DNA from: Euphorbia lathyris
Lineage: Eukaryota; Streptophyta; Magnoliopsida; Malpighiales; Euphorbiaceae
NCBI RefSeq assembly: GCF_963576675.1
Contig: NC_088912.1
Location: 99,849,895 to 99,913,894, forward strand
DNA length: 64,000 bases
Reading direction: 5' to 3'
This document shows, in pieces, positions 46,963 to 57,403 of this stretch (position 1 is the first letter of the stretch; every line of letters begins with the position of its first letter). The notes beneath the pieces were generated by a model. That model saw only the letters and a list, made by a program, of their open reading frames with translations, ran no database searches and was not told the DNA's origin. A program made the translations under genes and the position numbers.

Positions 46963-47397
46963 ATTAAGACCGATTGGGCGGCAATGACGAAAAGATTTAT
47001 CAAGGAGTATACAGTATGGATGTTGACAGAGCAAATCCCGGATTCCCCGTCTTACCAAACACCTAATGCGGTGTTAGCAATGCCTAGGTATGGTGGATAC
47101 CAGGATCCTGTTGAGCATGCGAGGTTATTCCGCAATCATATGTATGACGCCGGATTTCCGCAGTGTGAATTACATGAACACTTTCCGGAAACCTTAATGG
47201 GAGAAGCCTTGTTGTGGCATCAAGGCCTATCAGAGGAAGAAATGGGTCATTGGGTACCACTTAGGAGTGCCTTTGTGGCAAGGTATGAGATGTATATTCC
47301 ATGGACGGGATCCCTAGAAGATCTGGATAGGATTAGGCAATTCCCCGAGGAACCGTTTGTGGACTATGCTAGGAGGTGGAGGCACCGTTATGAGTAG
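46963..47397 (+). pseudogene. RE-B gag, part 3: end of unit 3 and unit 4
   Basis: Unit 3 resumes in frame after the RE-C insertion (KTDWAAMTKRFIKEY) and unit 4 follows (MPRYGGYQDPVEHARLF near 47080, GEALLWHQGL, then AFVARYEM). A gag C-terminal stretch (PFVDYARRWRHRYE), like the one after unit 1 (FSDFVKRWR), ends at an in-frame TAG at 47395-47397 where Gln would fit. The frame then continues into the protease region. Confidence 0.85.
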
Positions 47398-48885
47398 TGT
47401 CATGAAACAATGAGCGATAAGGTGCAGCTTATATGCATACAACGAGGTGCTATTCCGTTGGCCGCAAGAAGGATGAGCAGAGTGTCCCTCCGTGATTATG
47501 ATGAGTTGATAGGTTGGGCTTTGTATGGATCGGTGGGTCCCTTTTATTTGAATCCGAACGTTCCTCACGTCATGGATTTAATGGTTGTGGACATTTGGGA
47601 GAGTTCTTCGGATGAGGAAGATGCCAATCAGGGGATTCCTATTAACATTTGGGACGAATCGGATGATGAGTCGGAAATTGCCGTAATGACAAGATCAGGT
47701 CGAGTGGCCGAGGGAAAGGCACCTATGGTAGAGACTGAGATAGGGGAAGGGTCGGCTCTTAAGCCCGATGACCAAGTTCTTGAGCAGTTGAAGAAGACAC
47801 AAGCTAAGTCCACAGTCTGGGAAGTTCTATGCCATTCCAAATACCACCGTGAAAATTTGATGAAAGAGCTGCAGAATTTGGTTATTTCTACCGATACTGA
47901 GCCGGCAGCGCTAGTAGGGGTGATTATGGCTAGAAAGAAAACTGAAATCACATTTACCGATGAGGATCTCCCAGAAGAGGGGAAGGCTCACAATAAGCCT
48001 TTGTACATCCGAGCAGAAATCAACGGGAAGAAGACTAGCTGTGTGATGGTCGACGATGGATCGGCCATTAATGTTTGTCCATTGAAACTCTTATCGAAGT
48101 TGGGAGTTGAGAGAGGAGACTTGACAGCCTCTGAAACTGTGATTAGAGCATATGATGACAGCCGTAGGCACAATGGAGGAGTCTTCAAGGCCAAGTTGAA
48201 AGTGGGGCCGCATGAGGAAGAAACTGAGTTCACAGTGCTGGATATCCCGGTAACCTTTGCCGTATTATTGGGACGCCCATGGTTCCATAAGTTAGGAGGT
48301 GTGCCCTCCACGCTCCATCAAATGATTAAATTCCCCTTCGGGGAGGAGATAGTGACAATCAGAGCTGAGAAATTGAGCTCGGTGGCAGCATTGGGAATTG
48401 AGCCTCAGCTTTTCTCCGGATTCCAAGTCTCCGGGATTTACGAGTCAAGCATGACCACCGATGTGGTGAAGATGATGAAGGGAGGTTTCATCCCAGGAAT
48501 GGGCTTAGGAGCACACCATCAGGGGTTGCCAGAATTTTCGGACTTTAAGAGTCAGAAAACCCGGAGGGGTTTGGGATATGAGCAAGGAGGACCGTCCAAT
48601 GCAAGTAGTGAAGGAAAGGTGGGCCTGAGGAAGTACTTCGTGAATGAGGGGCATGGAAAGGTGTATTCAGGAACCCCCGAGTCATGGACTAGCACAGAAG
48701 GGAAGATTATGCCGGGGTTCGAAATCTTCAATGATGTTGCCGACTGGGGCAAAGGAAAGGCGAGCTGCTTTGTCGAGGAGATTATGATGCTAGATTTGAA
48801 TGCCGAGGAGCAAGTCATCACCATTGAAGCAACTGCAGAAGCGGCGAATGAACCCAGTACCTCCAAAGCATATGAGGAGCGGTGA
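47398..48885 (+). pseudogene. RE-B gag end and aspartic protease
   Basis: Same frame as gag after the TAG; ATG at 47410. The gag tail (ICIQRGAIPLAARRM) is followed by an acidic linker with WESSSDEED, then protease with CVMVDDGSAINVCPLKLLSK near 48040-48095. The DDGSA form of the active site is usual for Tat/Ogre. FAVLLGRPW follows near 48265 (the second protease signature), then MMKGGFIPGMGLGAHHQGLP, a G-patch-like stretch found before RT in this lineage. RT itself does not follow. The frame ends at 48885. Confidence 0.85.
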
Positions 48886-49018
48886 AGTTAACTGGGAAGG
48901 GCCATTCGTCGTGAAGAAGATACTAAGCAAAGGAGCGGTGAAGTTAACCACAATGGATGGCATGGAATTCTCCGAACCTACCAACCTGGATAGGCTTAAG
49001 AAATACTTTTCGTAAAAA
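48886..49018 (+). pseudogene. RE-B integrase C-terminal remnant
   Basis: In another frame from protease, NWEGPFVVKKILSKGAVKL and TNLDRLKKYF are the last residues of a Tat-type integrase, ending at TAA 49016-49018. RT, RNase H and the integrase core are deleted. AGGAGCGGTGAAGTTAAC occurs at 48878-48895 and again at about 48931-48948 and may mark the deletion or a local duplication. Confidence 0.8.
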
Positions 49019-49479
49019 AAAGAAAAAGAAAAAGAAAGAAAACTTCCCGATAGGTTGAAAACCCGCAAAGGGCGACCTATGCAACAATAAGGGAAATCCC
49101 AATGGGTGAAAACCCGAAAGGGCACTCATTTAAAAATTCCGGGATAGTAAAAGGAGAGGAAAAAATCGCCGGGATCCGAAAACCGAAAGGCGGGTCCTGG
49201 TAACAATAGTTGTAACTTGAGCAGTCACAAAAACAATGTATAAGAGGCCAAGTATTTCTGTTGTTTGTAAATAAATAAAGGCATGAATATATTGACGAGA
49301 ATGATTAGAATCATCATAATCTACTGAATGCAGGGTAATATGAATCATGAGTTATACATTTCTTATCTTACTTTTCACAAAAAAAAAAAAAAGCCTACCT
49401 GATATCCACCCCACTCCCTATACATCAGCTATACATCGGGGTAACTCTAATGAAAACTACAAAGCAATACATAATGAGC
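49019..49479 (+). other. RE-B spacer 3' of pol
   Basis: A-rich start, then GGTTGAAAACCCGCAAAGGG and related phrases (GGTGAAAACCCGAAAGGG), as in other Tat-lineage elements. No gene. Confidence 0.55.
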
Positions 49480-52387
49480 CTAATACAGAGGAAAGTCCCA
49501 ATAGGCCTCAAACTCCCTCAAACGCGATGCCCGCTCCGCAGATAGTGTCTCCTCGGTAGCTCGGAGTCTCTCATCGGCAACTCGTGCTCTCTCATCGGCA
49601 ACTCGTGCTCTCTCCTCGGCAGCGAGGCGTCCAATCGACTCATCACGTGCCCTCTCCTCGACGGCAAGGCGACCCTCAGTCTCCCACCGCATCACCCCCG
49701 ACCAGTGGTCGTTCCGCTCTTGGTACACCTGACCAACACGGGCGTCGGCCTCCCGCACCAACTCGCTCTGTCTCCGCTCATGGGCATGCAGATCGCTCTA
49801 AAGAAAAAGAAGGGAAAAACAGATTAAAAATAAGAAGCAGCATAGGCAAGAACATAAATTATACATACATGCATACATTCCACTACACTAAAATAAAGTA
49901 ATGATACATACCAAGTGATCGGCGCAGCGCAAGCTGAGGCGGTCTCGGAGATAACCAGACAGCCCCACATAATCCGTACAGGTCTCCCTCGTAGTCTGCG
50001 AAGCGTCGGAAGGGTCAAACGGCACCCTCGAGGTGAAGACGGAAGGAGCCACCTCGACGCCCGCATAGGCTGTCCCGGACTCATCATAGCAAACGGTGGT
50101 AAAATCTCTCCTGTAGTCCGGAACAGGCACACCAAAAGAGGACCTCTCCGGTCGGGCAGCGTTAGAGGACTCGCCGACGTAGTAGGATGGCTCGCACACG
50201 GGTGTCTGAGCTCGTGAGCCGTCAAAGAAATCGGATAGATGGGCACTCCTTCAGGACCCCTCCTGCAAATAAAAACACAATAAATACCGCTAACCACCTC
50301 AGGAATAAAGGTAAATAGGCTGAACCACTCACCGGAACCTCCTCCTGACCAAAGTCTGCCGCGACAGCCTCCCGCGAGAATACGTCGGCCACAGGATCCA
50401 CCTCCATCACCGCCACTGGGGCATCCCTCGCGCTCAACAGAGTCGATAGGTAGATATCTCGACCCCCGGCATGAACCCACACCTCTTTACCGATGAACCG
50501 ATGGGTCAAGTCCTGACGGATGATCGACAGGGGCATAGTCCGCACCGCGAACATGGAAATGGGAATTTCGCCCGATGACCAGTGCGCGTCACTAACACCG
50601 GTAATGCCCCGATCTCCCAAATACCAAGCCCGCACACAGGGGCCGGTGAGCACACACTGCTGCTCCTGAATCACAGATACATACATGTAGTCGGGATCGA
50701 AGTCAAGGTCGTACCACCTAAACTTAATCTAAAAAAAAAAACAAAGAGAAAGTCAGATCAGTTCAAACAAGAATCTAGTACGACTAGAAAATATCTACCT
50801 GCCCCAGGGTCCTCGAGTCAATCCAGTCTAGGAGCCACACCACCATCCGTCTCCTCTCCGTGCCTAGGTCAAAATCTCTCCACCGGGTCATAAGAGGTGG
50901 CCTCGGTACTCGTGGCCGAGGCCGAGACCGGCTGGGAAGAATCCGCCTCTCATACGCCCAAACCTACGGTAAAAACAAGGATTATGAGTGTGAAAAGCGC
51001 GAAGAAGATAAGATGGACAAGTCAAGGAGGCGTCACGTACCAGCAGGGCAAATGTGTAACCACCGAAGTCCTTGCGCTTCTGGCAAGTCAGATCCAAAAT
51101 CACTGAGTGCCTGAATAAGACCAGCGTGTACCTTTCCGCCTTTGGTTAGGAAAATCGTCTCACTCAGATATACACTAAGAAACTACGAACTGCCAAGTCA
51201 GTATCATCCATCTCGCAAAAATCCCGGCGACTCAAAAGGCTCGCAGTAGAAACAAACTTCGCCGGAGTAGATCTGGCGCTTGGGCAAACTCCCGGCCCAA
51301 TCAAAGCAGCGAGCCTAGCAAGGTCAACCCGCGGTCGCATCATGTCAAAATGAAAGGGAACTGGAGTGCTGCTCCCCCGTAGCCCTGTCAACAAAGAGAA
51401 ATCTCTAGGCGAGATGGTCATCTCCCCAAAAGAAAGATGGAAGGTATGGGTCGAGTCAACCCACCGCTCGTATAAGGCACGTAGGCCAAAACGATCACAC
51501 ACCCCGTTGGTGCGGGGCAACGCTGAAATAAAGGGCTCGAAGCCCAACTCGCGCACGCGGGCCCTCGCCGCGGCGCCTAGCCTAGCATACCACGAATGGA
51601 TCTCGGCCGTAGTCCCTGAAATCTCGATGAACTAGAAAGAACAAGACAGGAAAATTTAAATACGATTCCTAAAGCGTACGATTGATGAAAACACGTTAAG
51701 AGTATGTATTCTTTCATTATCTAACCTAGAGACATCTGGTCAATTAGGGCCAACTTTCTATAAAAAGTCTCTCCTTTAGGGTCGTTCATGTAAGGTTTAG
51801 TTAATTCTTTAATCCACTCTCGTCCGCATTGACAAGGAGCATAGGTTAAGTTTTACTACTCACGTGCATTAGTTAAGTTTTCACTATTCACGTTTTTACT
51901 ATTCACGTGCATTAGTCAAGTTTACATTATTCCCGTTTTTACTATTCACGTGCACTATTAACGTTTTTACTGTTCACGTGCAGTTTTCACTATTCACATT
52001 TTTACTATTCACGTGCATTAGCTAAGTTTGCACTATTCACGGGCACTATTCACGTTCACTATTCACGTTTTTACTATTCATGTTATTTTTACTGTTAGCA
52101 TGCATAAATTCGTAGGGTTACTACTCACATGCATATAGCGCGCGTTCGTACACAGAAATAAACAAGTGTTACTTGTAAGTGAAGAAATTCATGTTTTCTA
52201 GCTAAATCCTCTAAGGCAATCTAAAGGTTAGCATGCAAATCATGTCCGGATAGGAATGCTAAAGCCTAGAATTGGAATCAAACAAAAGTGGGAAATTACT
52301 TACCTCGTTGCAGCGTGTCCGGCTCAGATGCGTCGTAGGGTCGTGGAAAGGGTCCACTCTATCTAGGTTCACGTAAACCTCATCCAT
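49480..52387 (-). pseudogene. Antisense plant mobile domain gene in RE-B, frameshifted
   Basis: Minus-strand exons with GT-AG borders: 52304-52387 (ATG 52387; MDEVYVNLDRVDPFH), 51041-51631, 50799-50963, 50333-50729, about 49913-50262 (left border uncertain) and 49480-49799. Exon 2 holds the PMD start: LRALYERWVDSTHTFHLSFG and GEMTISPRDFSLLTGL. Then come SETIFLTKGGKVHAGLI and GGYTFALL, joined to VWAYERR in exon 3. The last exon encodes a Glu/Arg-rich coiled coil with repeated EERARVADERARV. Exon 2 needs two frame changes near 51100-51180 and exon 4 one near 50700, so this copy is broken. It is more diverged in design than the PMD gene at 18669. Antisense extra genes are known in Tat elements. 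Confidence 0.8.
51851..52100. repeat. TTTTTACTATTCACGTGCA repeats in antisense-gene intron 1
   Basis: At least eight imperfect copies of ACTATTCACG(TGCATTAG), many with the G-box core CACGTG, 15-40 bp apart. They lie within the first intron of the antisense PMD gene and could be regulatory (inference) or simple repeat growth. Confidence 0.8.
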
Positions 52388-52498
52388 GCCTCTCGTGCCA
52401 TCCCATTCATCTAAATCCACCCCGAGAATAATCCAAATCAAAGTCTAGAGAGAGAAAGAAGAGAGAGAAGGTGTGGGGTTGAAATGAAACCCCACCAC

Positions 52499-52506
52499 CT
52501 TATATA
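52499..52506 (-). promoter_or_regulatory. Likely TATA box of the antisense PMD gene
   Basis: TATATAAG on the minus strand lies about 115 bp before ATG 52387, followed by a pyrimidine-rich leader (TTCTCTCTCTTCTTTCTCTC), an arrangement typical of plant promoters. Confidence 0.5.
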
Positions 52507-52848
52507 GGAGGAGGGAATGACATTCCCGTAAATACTGAAAAAGTACGATTTGACATAAAGGTAAAAAGTAAATAATTAATTACCAGGTGCACAGACCTCC
52601 GATTTGCAGTCCGTTTCAGCCTGCATTTCTCCCAGACAACAACTAATATTGTCAAGATATGAACTCCAGACAACAGCCAAATTTTACAGAACAGTGGCAC
52701 CAAGTCAAAATACAGACGACAGTCAACAGAAAAATAATCTTTAGCCTATATCATTCCAGACTAAAACGCTTTCCCATTAAACCTCCGAGACGCTAGCTCC
52801 AGTGAGAAAATACAGACAACAGTGTTGTAGAAGAATCCAGAGACAATC

Positions 52849-53485
52849 CCCGCTTTTGAGCCATCTTACTCACGGTCGCAGACCGGAGTTGCTTTTGAGC
52901 CATTTTTACCCGCGGTCGTGGACCAGGGTCGCTTTTGAGCCATCTGACTCATGGTCGCAGACCGGAGTTGCTTTTGAGCCATTTTACCCGCGGTCGTGGA
53001 CCAGGGTCGCTTTTGAGCCATCTTACTCACGGTCGTAGACCAGAGTTGCTTTTGAGCCACGTTACCCACGGTCGTGGACCAGGGTCGCTTTTGAGCCATC
53101 TTACTCACGGTCGTAGACCAGAGTTGCTTTTGAGCCACTTTACCCGCGGTCGTGGACCAGGGTCGCTTTTTAGCCATCTGACTCACGGTCGCAGACCGAA
53201 GTTGCTTTTGAGCCATTTTATCCGCTGTCGTGGACCAGGGTCGCTTTTGAGCCATCTTACTCACGGTCGTAGACCCGAGTTGCTTTTGAGCCACTTTACC
53301 CGCGGTCGTGGACCAGGGTCGCTTTTGAGCCATCTTACTCACGGTCGTAGACCAGAGTTGCTTTTGAGCCACTTTACCCGCAGTCGTAGACCAGAGTTGC
53401 TTTTGAGCCATTTTCCCCGTTCATAGGCCGAAAACGCTTTCGAGCCCTTTTACTCACGGTCGTGCACCGAAATTGCTTTTGAGCC
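52849..53485. repeat. 39-bp tandem array in RE-B 3' region
   Basis: About 16 units beginning GCTTTTGAGCCA. Two variants alternate: one with TTACTCACGGTCG(C/T)AGACC and one with TTACCCGCGGTCGTGGACC, making a 78-bp higher-order period. Its position near the 3' LTR fits the variable tandem-repeat zone known for Tat/Ogre elements. Confidence 0.9.
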
Positions 53486-53713
53486 ATTCTTACCCATAGT
53501 CAACGTACACTAGATTCCGAGAAAAGAACACCCACCGACGACCGCTTCAGAGGCGAGGATGGAAAGAATCGGAGAACGACACCGGAACGCGCAGCGCGAA
53601 GGTCAGGTATGCTCCCTCATACTCTTTACGTGTCTTTTACTTTTATATGTTTTACATTGCATGTGTTACGTTAGCAAAAAACGTTTTCAAAACACACACA
53701 TCACTGTCAAAAT

Positions 53714-53730
53714 AGAAAAGTAGGGGCAAC
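53714..53730 (+). other. RE-B polypurine tract
   Basis: GAAAAGTAGGGGCAAC directly before the right LTR. Confidence 0.7.
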
Positions 53731-56700
53731 TGTAGACACCGAGTCGGAGGACCTGTGAAGAAAACCTGAAAACAAGACGGTTGAAGCGATTGATTTCGAA
53801 AGTTTTGAAAAACAAAAAATATAAAGAATAATAAGTACATAATAAGGAAGAAAAAGTTACGACGGGTCGCTGTTGCCGGTAAGGTGGCTCGCGTATGCTT
53901 AGCGGCATGGCGCGAGTGCTTAGCGGCATCCGGCGCGCGGTCGACGATGGTCGGACGCCCGCTCGACGGCACGGGGCATGCGCTCGGCGTCCGTCGGACG
54001 CACGCGTCCAACCACGAGTGGCACGCGCTCGACGTTCGAGCAATGCATGGACCCGGTGGCACGGTGCGCGCTCTCGTCGGCCGCTGGGCGTGCGCGCCCG
54101 GCAGCGCGGAGCGCGCGTTCGGCGGCCGCGACGTGTGGGCGCCCGACGGCGCGGAACGCGCGCTCGGCGGCCACGGGGCGTGCACGCCCGACGACGCGAG
54201 GCACGCCTCGGAGGCCGTTGGACGAGCGCCCAACCATGTCGGGCGAACGCCCAGCGGTCGTTGGGCGAACGCCCAACAATTATTGGGCGACCGCCCAACA
54301 GGCCTTGGGCGGCCGCCCAACCACCTTGGGCGACGCCCGATTTTGCTCGGGCGTCGCCAAAACTTCCGGGAATCTGTTTCCCTATAAAAGGGCACGGATC
54401 CCCATGCATTTAGGGAGGATTTTTGGAGGGATTTTCTCACTCTAGACATTTTTAGAGAGAGAATTTATTTTTTGGGAAAAAACATTTTTTTCCTAAAAAT
54501 TCCGAATCTCCTAAAAGTTAAAATTTTATAAAAAAAAACATCGGGAAGCGCGATTCGTGGAATCAATCGACGTCAACCGTTCGTACCGAACTTAAGGTAT
54601 TATCCGAGGACTAGACTCTTTTAGTTTATTTATTTCCTTCTTCTATTTATTTTCGTGTTATAGATTTTATTTATTTAGTTATTCATTTATTTTATCGCGT
54701 TTTTCTTTAATTTAGCGTATTTATTTAATTTTTGTCTCGTGTTGAATAAAATTTGGTTTTGTTTTAAAATAAAAATCTCGTTTTGATATCCCAATACGAA
54801 CCGTGATCCGATAAAAAAGGTAGTTCGGGTATTGAAAACGTTGTAATTATAAATTTTTTAATTTAAAAGAAATTTCCAAATAATGTTTAAAAATAAAAAC
54901 GTCGTTTTAGGAAGTTCCGTTATTGACTATGATCCATTTTTGGTAGTTCGGGAATCCAAATCGATTGAATTAGACTTAATTTAAAGCTTTTGAATAAATC
55001 TGGAAATAATTGGAGTACTGCTGTAATTTACCATTTCTGTCATTAATTGGCGTTTACCGACGGATTTTCCGTCGGTAAATCTGTCAGAATGTAAAAAATG
55101 CTTTTTTAGTCCATCTTTCTTAACTTTTAAGCTTTTAATCCTTTATATATATATATGTATAGTTATGTAATATAAATTTTCAAATTATTTTTTAGCCATT
55201 TGGTATATATAATTATTTAAGATGTTTGTGTATCACTTTTTATTTTATTTTTAAACATAAGTATATGTATATATATATTCTCTTTTTCTTTCATTTGAGT
55301 TATATTGGATTTTATTTTAAGTGTTATTTATTTGAGCATTTTGGAGATAATTAGTAGATATTAGTAGATAAATATATATTATTTTTAACATTTAAAATTA
55401 TATTAGTTATGTATACATGTAGTTTTGGGGATATTTGGGCTATATTAGTTATTATTAAATAAAACTATTTTGGTGATAAATGTTATTTTCTTATTTATGA
55501 GTTTTATTTACTACCTTCACATGTTTAAAGTATAAATGTATTATATTTAGTATTTTCATATAGGTATTATATAGTATCTTTTCATTAACTTTTATTTCAT
55601 GTTTCCTCTTTGGATTAAAATGTATATATATATATATATACTTATATTATTTCCTTTATTCTTTTGGACCATTTAGGGGTCCATGTTTCAAATGGGCTTC
55701 ATTTGGGAGTGAATTTTTGGTTTAAATATGTTTATTATTGTAATTATGACAAGTAGTGGATCCATTAAAGAAAAAAGGTGAAAATAAATCACAAAAAAGT
55801 TTTCAATTTAATTATTTAAACTAATGAATTTCTAGAAGTTTCTAATATAAATAAATGGAGTTTTCTTGACATTTCAAATCGTTTCTCAAAACACCATGTT
55901 TTAAAACTTTAGTCCGTTCCAACGATGGATTAAGCGAACAGTGTAATTAAAATCGTTTTCTTTGTGCATAATAGAGTTTTGAATCGTTTTCTTAAAGGAT
56001 TTGTACAAAATAAAATTGACTTGTATGTTTAACCACGTTTTCTTATTAAAGGTTTTTATCTCAACGTTTTCAAACACTCGAGTCGTTCCAACGGCGATTC
56101 GAGTGAACTTCATCACACATGGTTTTAAAAGCGCACCTAAATCGTTCCAACGGCGATTAAGGTGCGAACCATGTAAATAAACTCGTTTTTGGGGGAAATA
56201 AATTAGTGTAGAATTAACTCGCAACACGACATGTAAATCATGTTGTAAATAAATCACTTCTTCCTTCCTCCCCTCTCTTTTATATTGAACTGATGTAAAT
56301 GGGTGATTCTTTACTAAAATGGCTTTTCAATAATATATGCTCAAAACGTTTTCCAAAATAAGAAAGAAAATGTTTCAAATGAATTTTAAACTTAAAGAAG
56401 TGTACGATTAGTCTGTTATCGCCTAACATGCTGAGTAGGAGGCCGGTGGTTCATAACCGGGCGATGTCGGGGTGCCTAGTAGCCTTTCTCCGGAAAGGAG
56501 CTAGCCTTCTCGGCTCGTACCTAAGTTTCCCGAACCCACACCGGTCTCCCGCAAGGGATCGGTGTTCATTTTCCCATTCGTGGGTGGCGACTCTTCCATA
56601 TCTCCGAGCTCCGGTCCTGCCGAGCAGCTTGATTCCACGATTGGTTGCTTTCGGCGCCAATCACCGCTTACGTCGCCATGAGGTTGTCCACCCCTCGGTC

Positions 56701-56736
56701 CGTCCGGAAGATTAGGCCGCGGCACCTCGTCTAACA
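53731..56736 (+). repeat. RE-B 3' LTR
   Basis: 3006 bp, same ends as the left LTR. It carries an extra copy of a short GCTTAGCGGCAT phrase near 53896 and a shorter (TA)n run near 55622. Confidence 0.95.
54230..54362. repeat. GGGCG palindrome block in RE-B 3' LTR
   Basis: Partner of 24841-24975 with some arms altered (AACAATTATTGGGCGACCGCC replaces one palindrome). TATA follows at about 54381. Confidence 0.9.
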
Positions 56737-56741
56737 CCTGG

Positions 56742-57403
56742 ATATGCGGAATGGTCTGGTTTACACCTTAGGCATGTGTCATAAGAAGCTACAAAAACAG
56801 TGACATCCACCTTCATTTTTGGCCAATAAAAATGTTGCTGCAATCGAGTGAAAGACCCCTTAACTCCAGAATGCCCAGCAATTGAAGAACTGTGACACAT
56901 AGCCACAAGTCTATTGCGCAAATCTGTACTAGAACCAATGTAAATTCTTTGTTTGGAAAGTAAAATGCCTTGTTGCAAAGTATATCTTGGGTCACTAGTA
57001 GGTTGAATGGACAACTGTTGGATTAGAGCAGATGCAACTGAATCTCCTGCATAAGAATGAATCACCTCTTCCAACCAAGTTGGAATAACTACTGACATAG
57101 CCCGAAGCGCTATAGAATCCTCCATCTGTCTTGATAAGGCATCATCAACTTTATTTTCCACCCCTTCTTTATATTGAATAGTATATTCCAACCCAAGAAG
57201 CTTAGAAATATCATTATGTTGCAAGTATGTATGAAGCTTTTGCTCCAACAGATGCTTGATACTTTCATGATCAGTTTTGATGATGAAAGAAGTACCTTCC
57301 AAATAATGTCTCCAAACTGTGCAAGCATGTAAAATGGCCAACAGCTCTCTCTCATATGCTGACAAAGACTGATTCCTAGGGCTGAGACTTTTAGACAAAA
57401 AAA
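56742..57403 (-). pseudogene. RE-A RNase H end and integrase zinc-binding region
   Basis: From the frameshift in a T run at 57397-57403, the frame reads SKSLSPRNQSLSAYERELLA and TDHESIKHLLEQKLH (RNase H), then the integrase N-terminus with SSIAGHSGVKGSFTRLQQHF and DTCLRCKPDHSAYPG, cut at the CCTGG target site. It resumes at 24374. Confidence 0.9.

Larger units (their letters stand above)
24375..56736 (+). mobile_element. RE-B: non-autonomous Tat/Ogre-like Ty3/gypsy element
   Basis: TSD CCTGG at 24370-24374 and 56737-56741. LTRs are 3011 and 3006 bp. The primer site TGGTGACTCTGCTGGGGA follows the left LTR and a purine tract precedes the right LTR. Without its two insertions it is about 16.8 kb. 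Content: leader, a gag frame with four capsid-like units, protease, a remnant of the integrase C-terminus, a spacer typical of Tat elements, an antisense PMD gene and a 39-bp tandem array. RT, RNase H and the integrase core are absent. Confidence 0.9.

Noticed and set aside
48800..49018. Treating the integrase tail as a separate small gene with its own ATG
   Set aside because: The sequence is the conserved end of a Tat integrase. The upstream residues in that frame are the protease region read out of frame.
52866..53426. Open frames of 163-181 codons on both strands with repeated short peptides
   Set aside because: These are translations of the 39-bp tandem array (39 is a multiple of 3), not genes.
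52849..53485. Regular repeats with spacers, CRISPR-like at a glance
   Set aside because: Units are contiguous without unique spacers, the host is a plant, and they lie in a retrotransposon 3' region.
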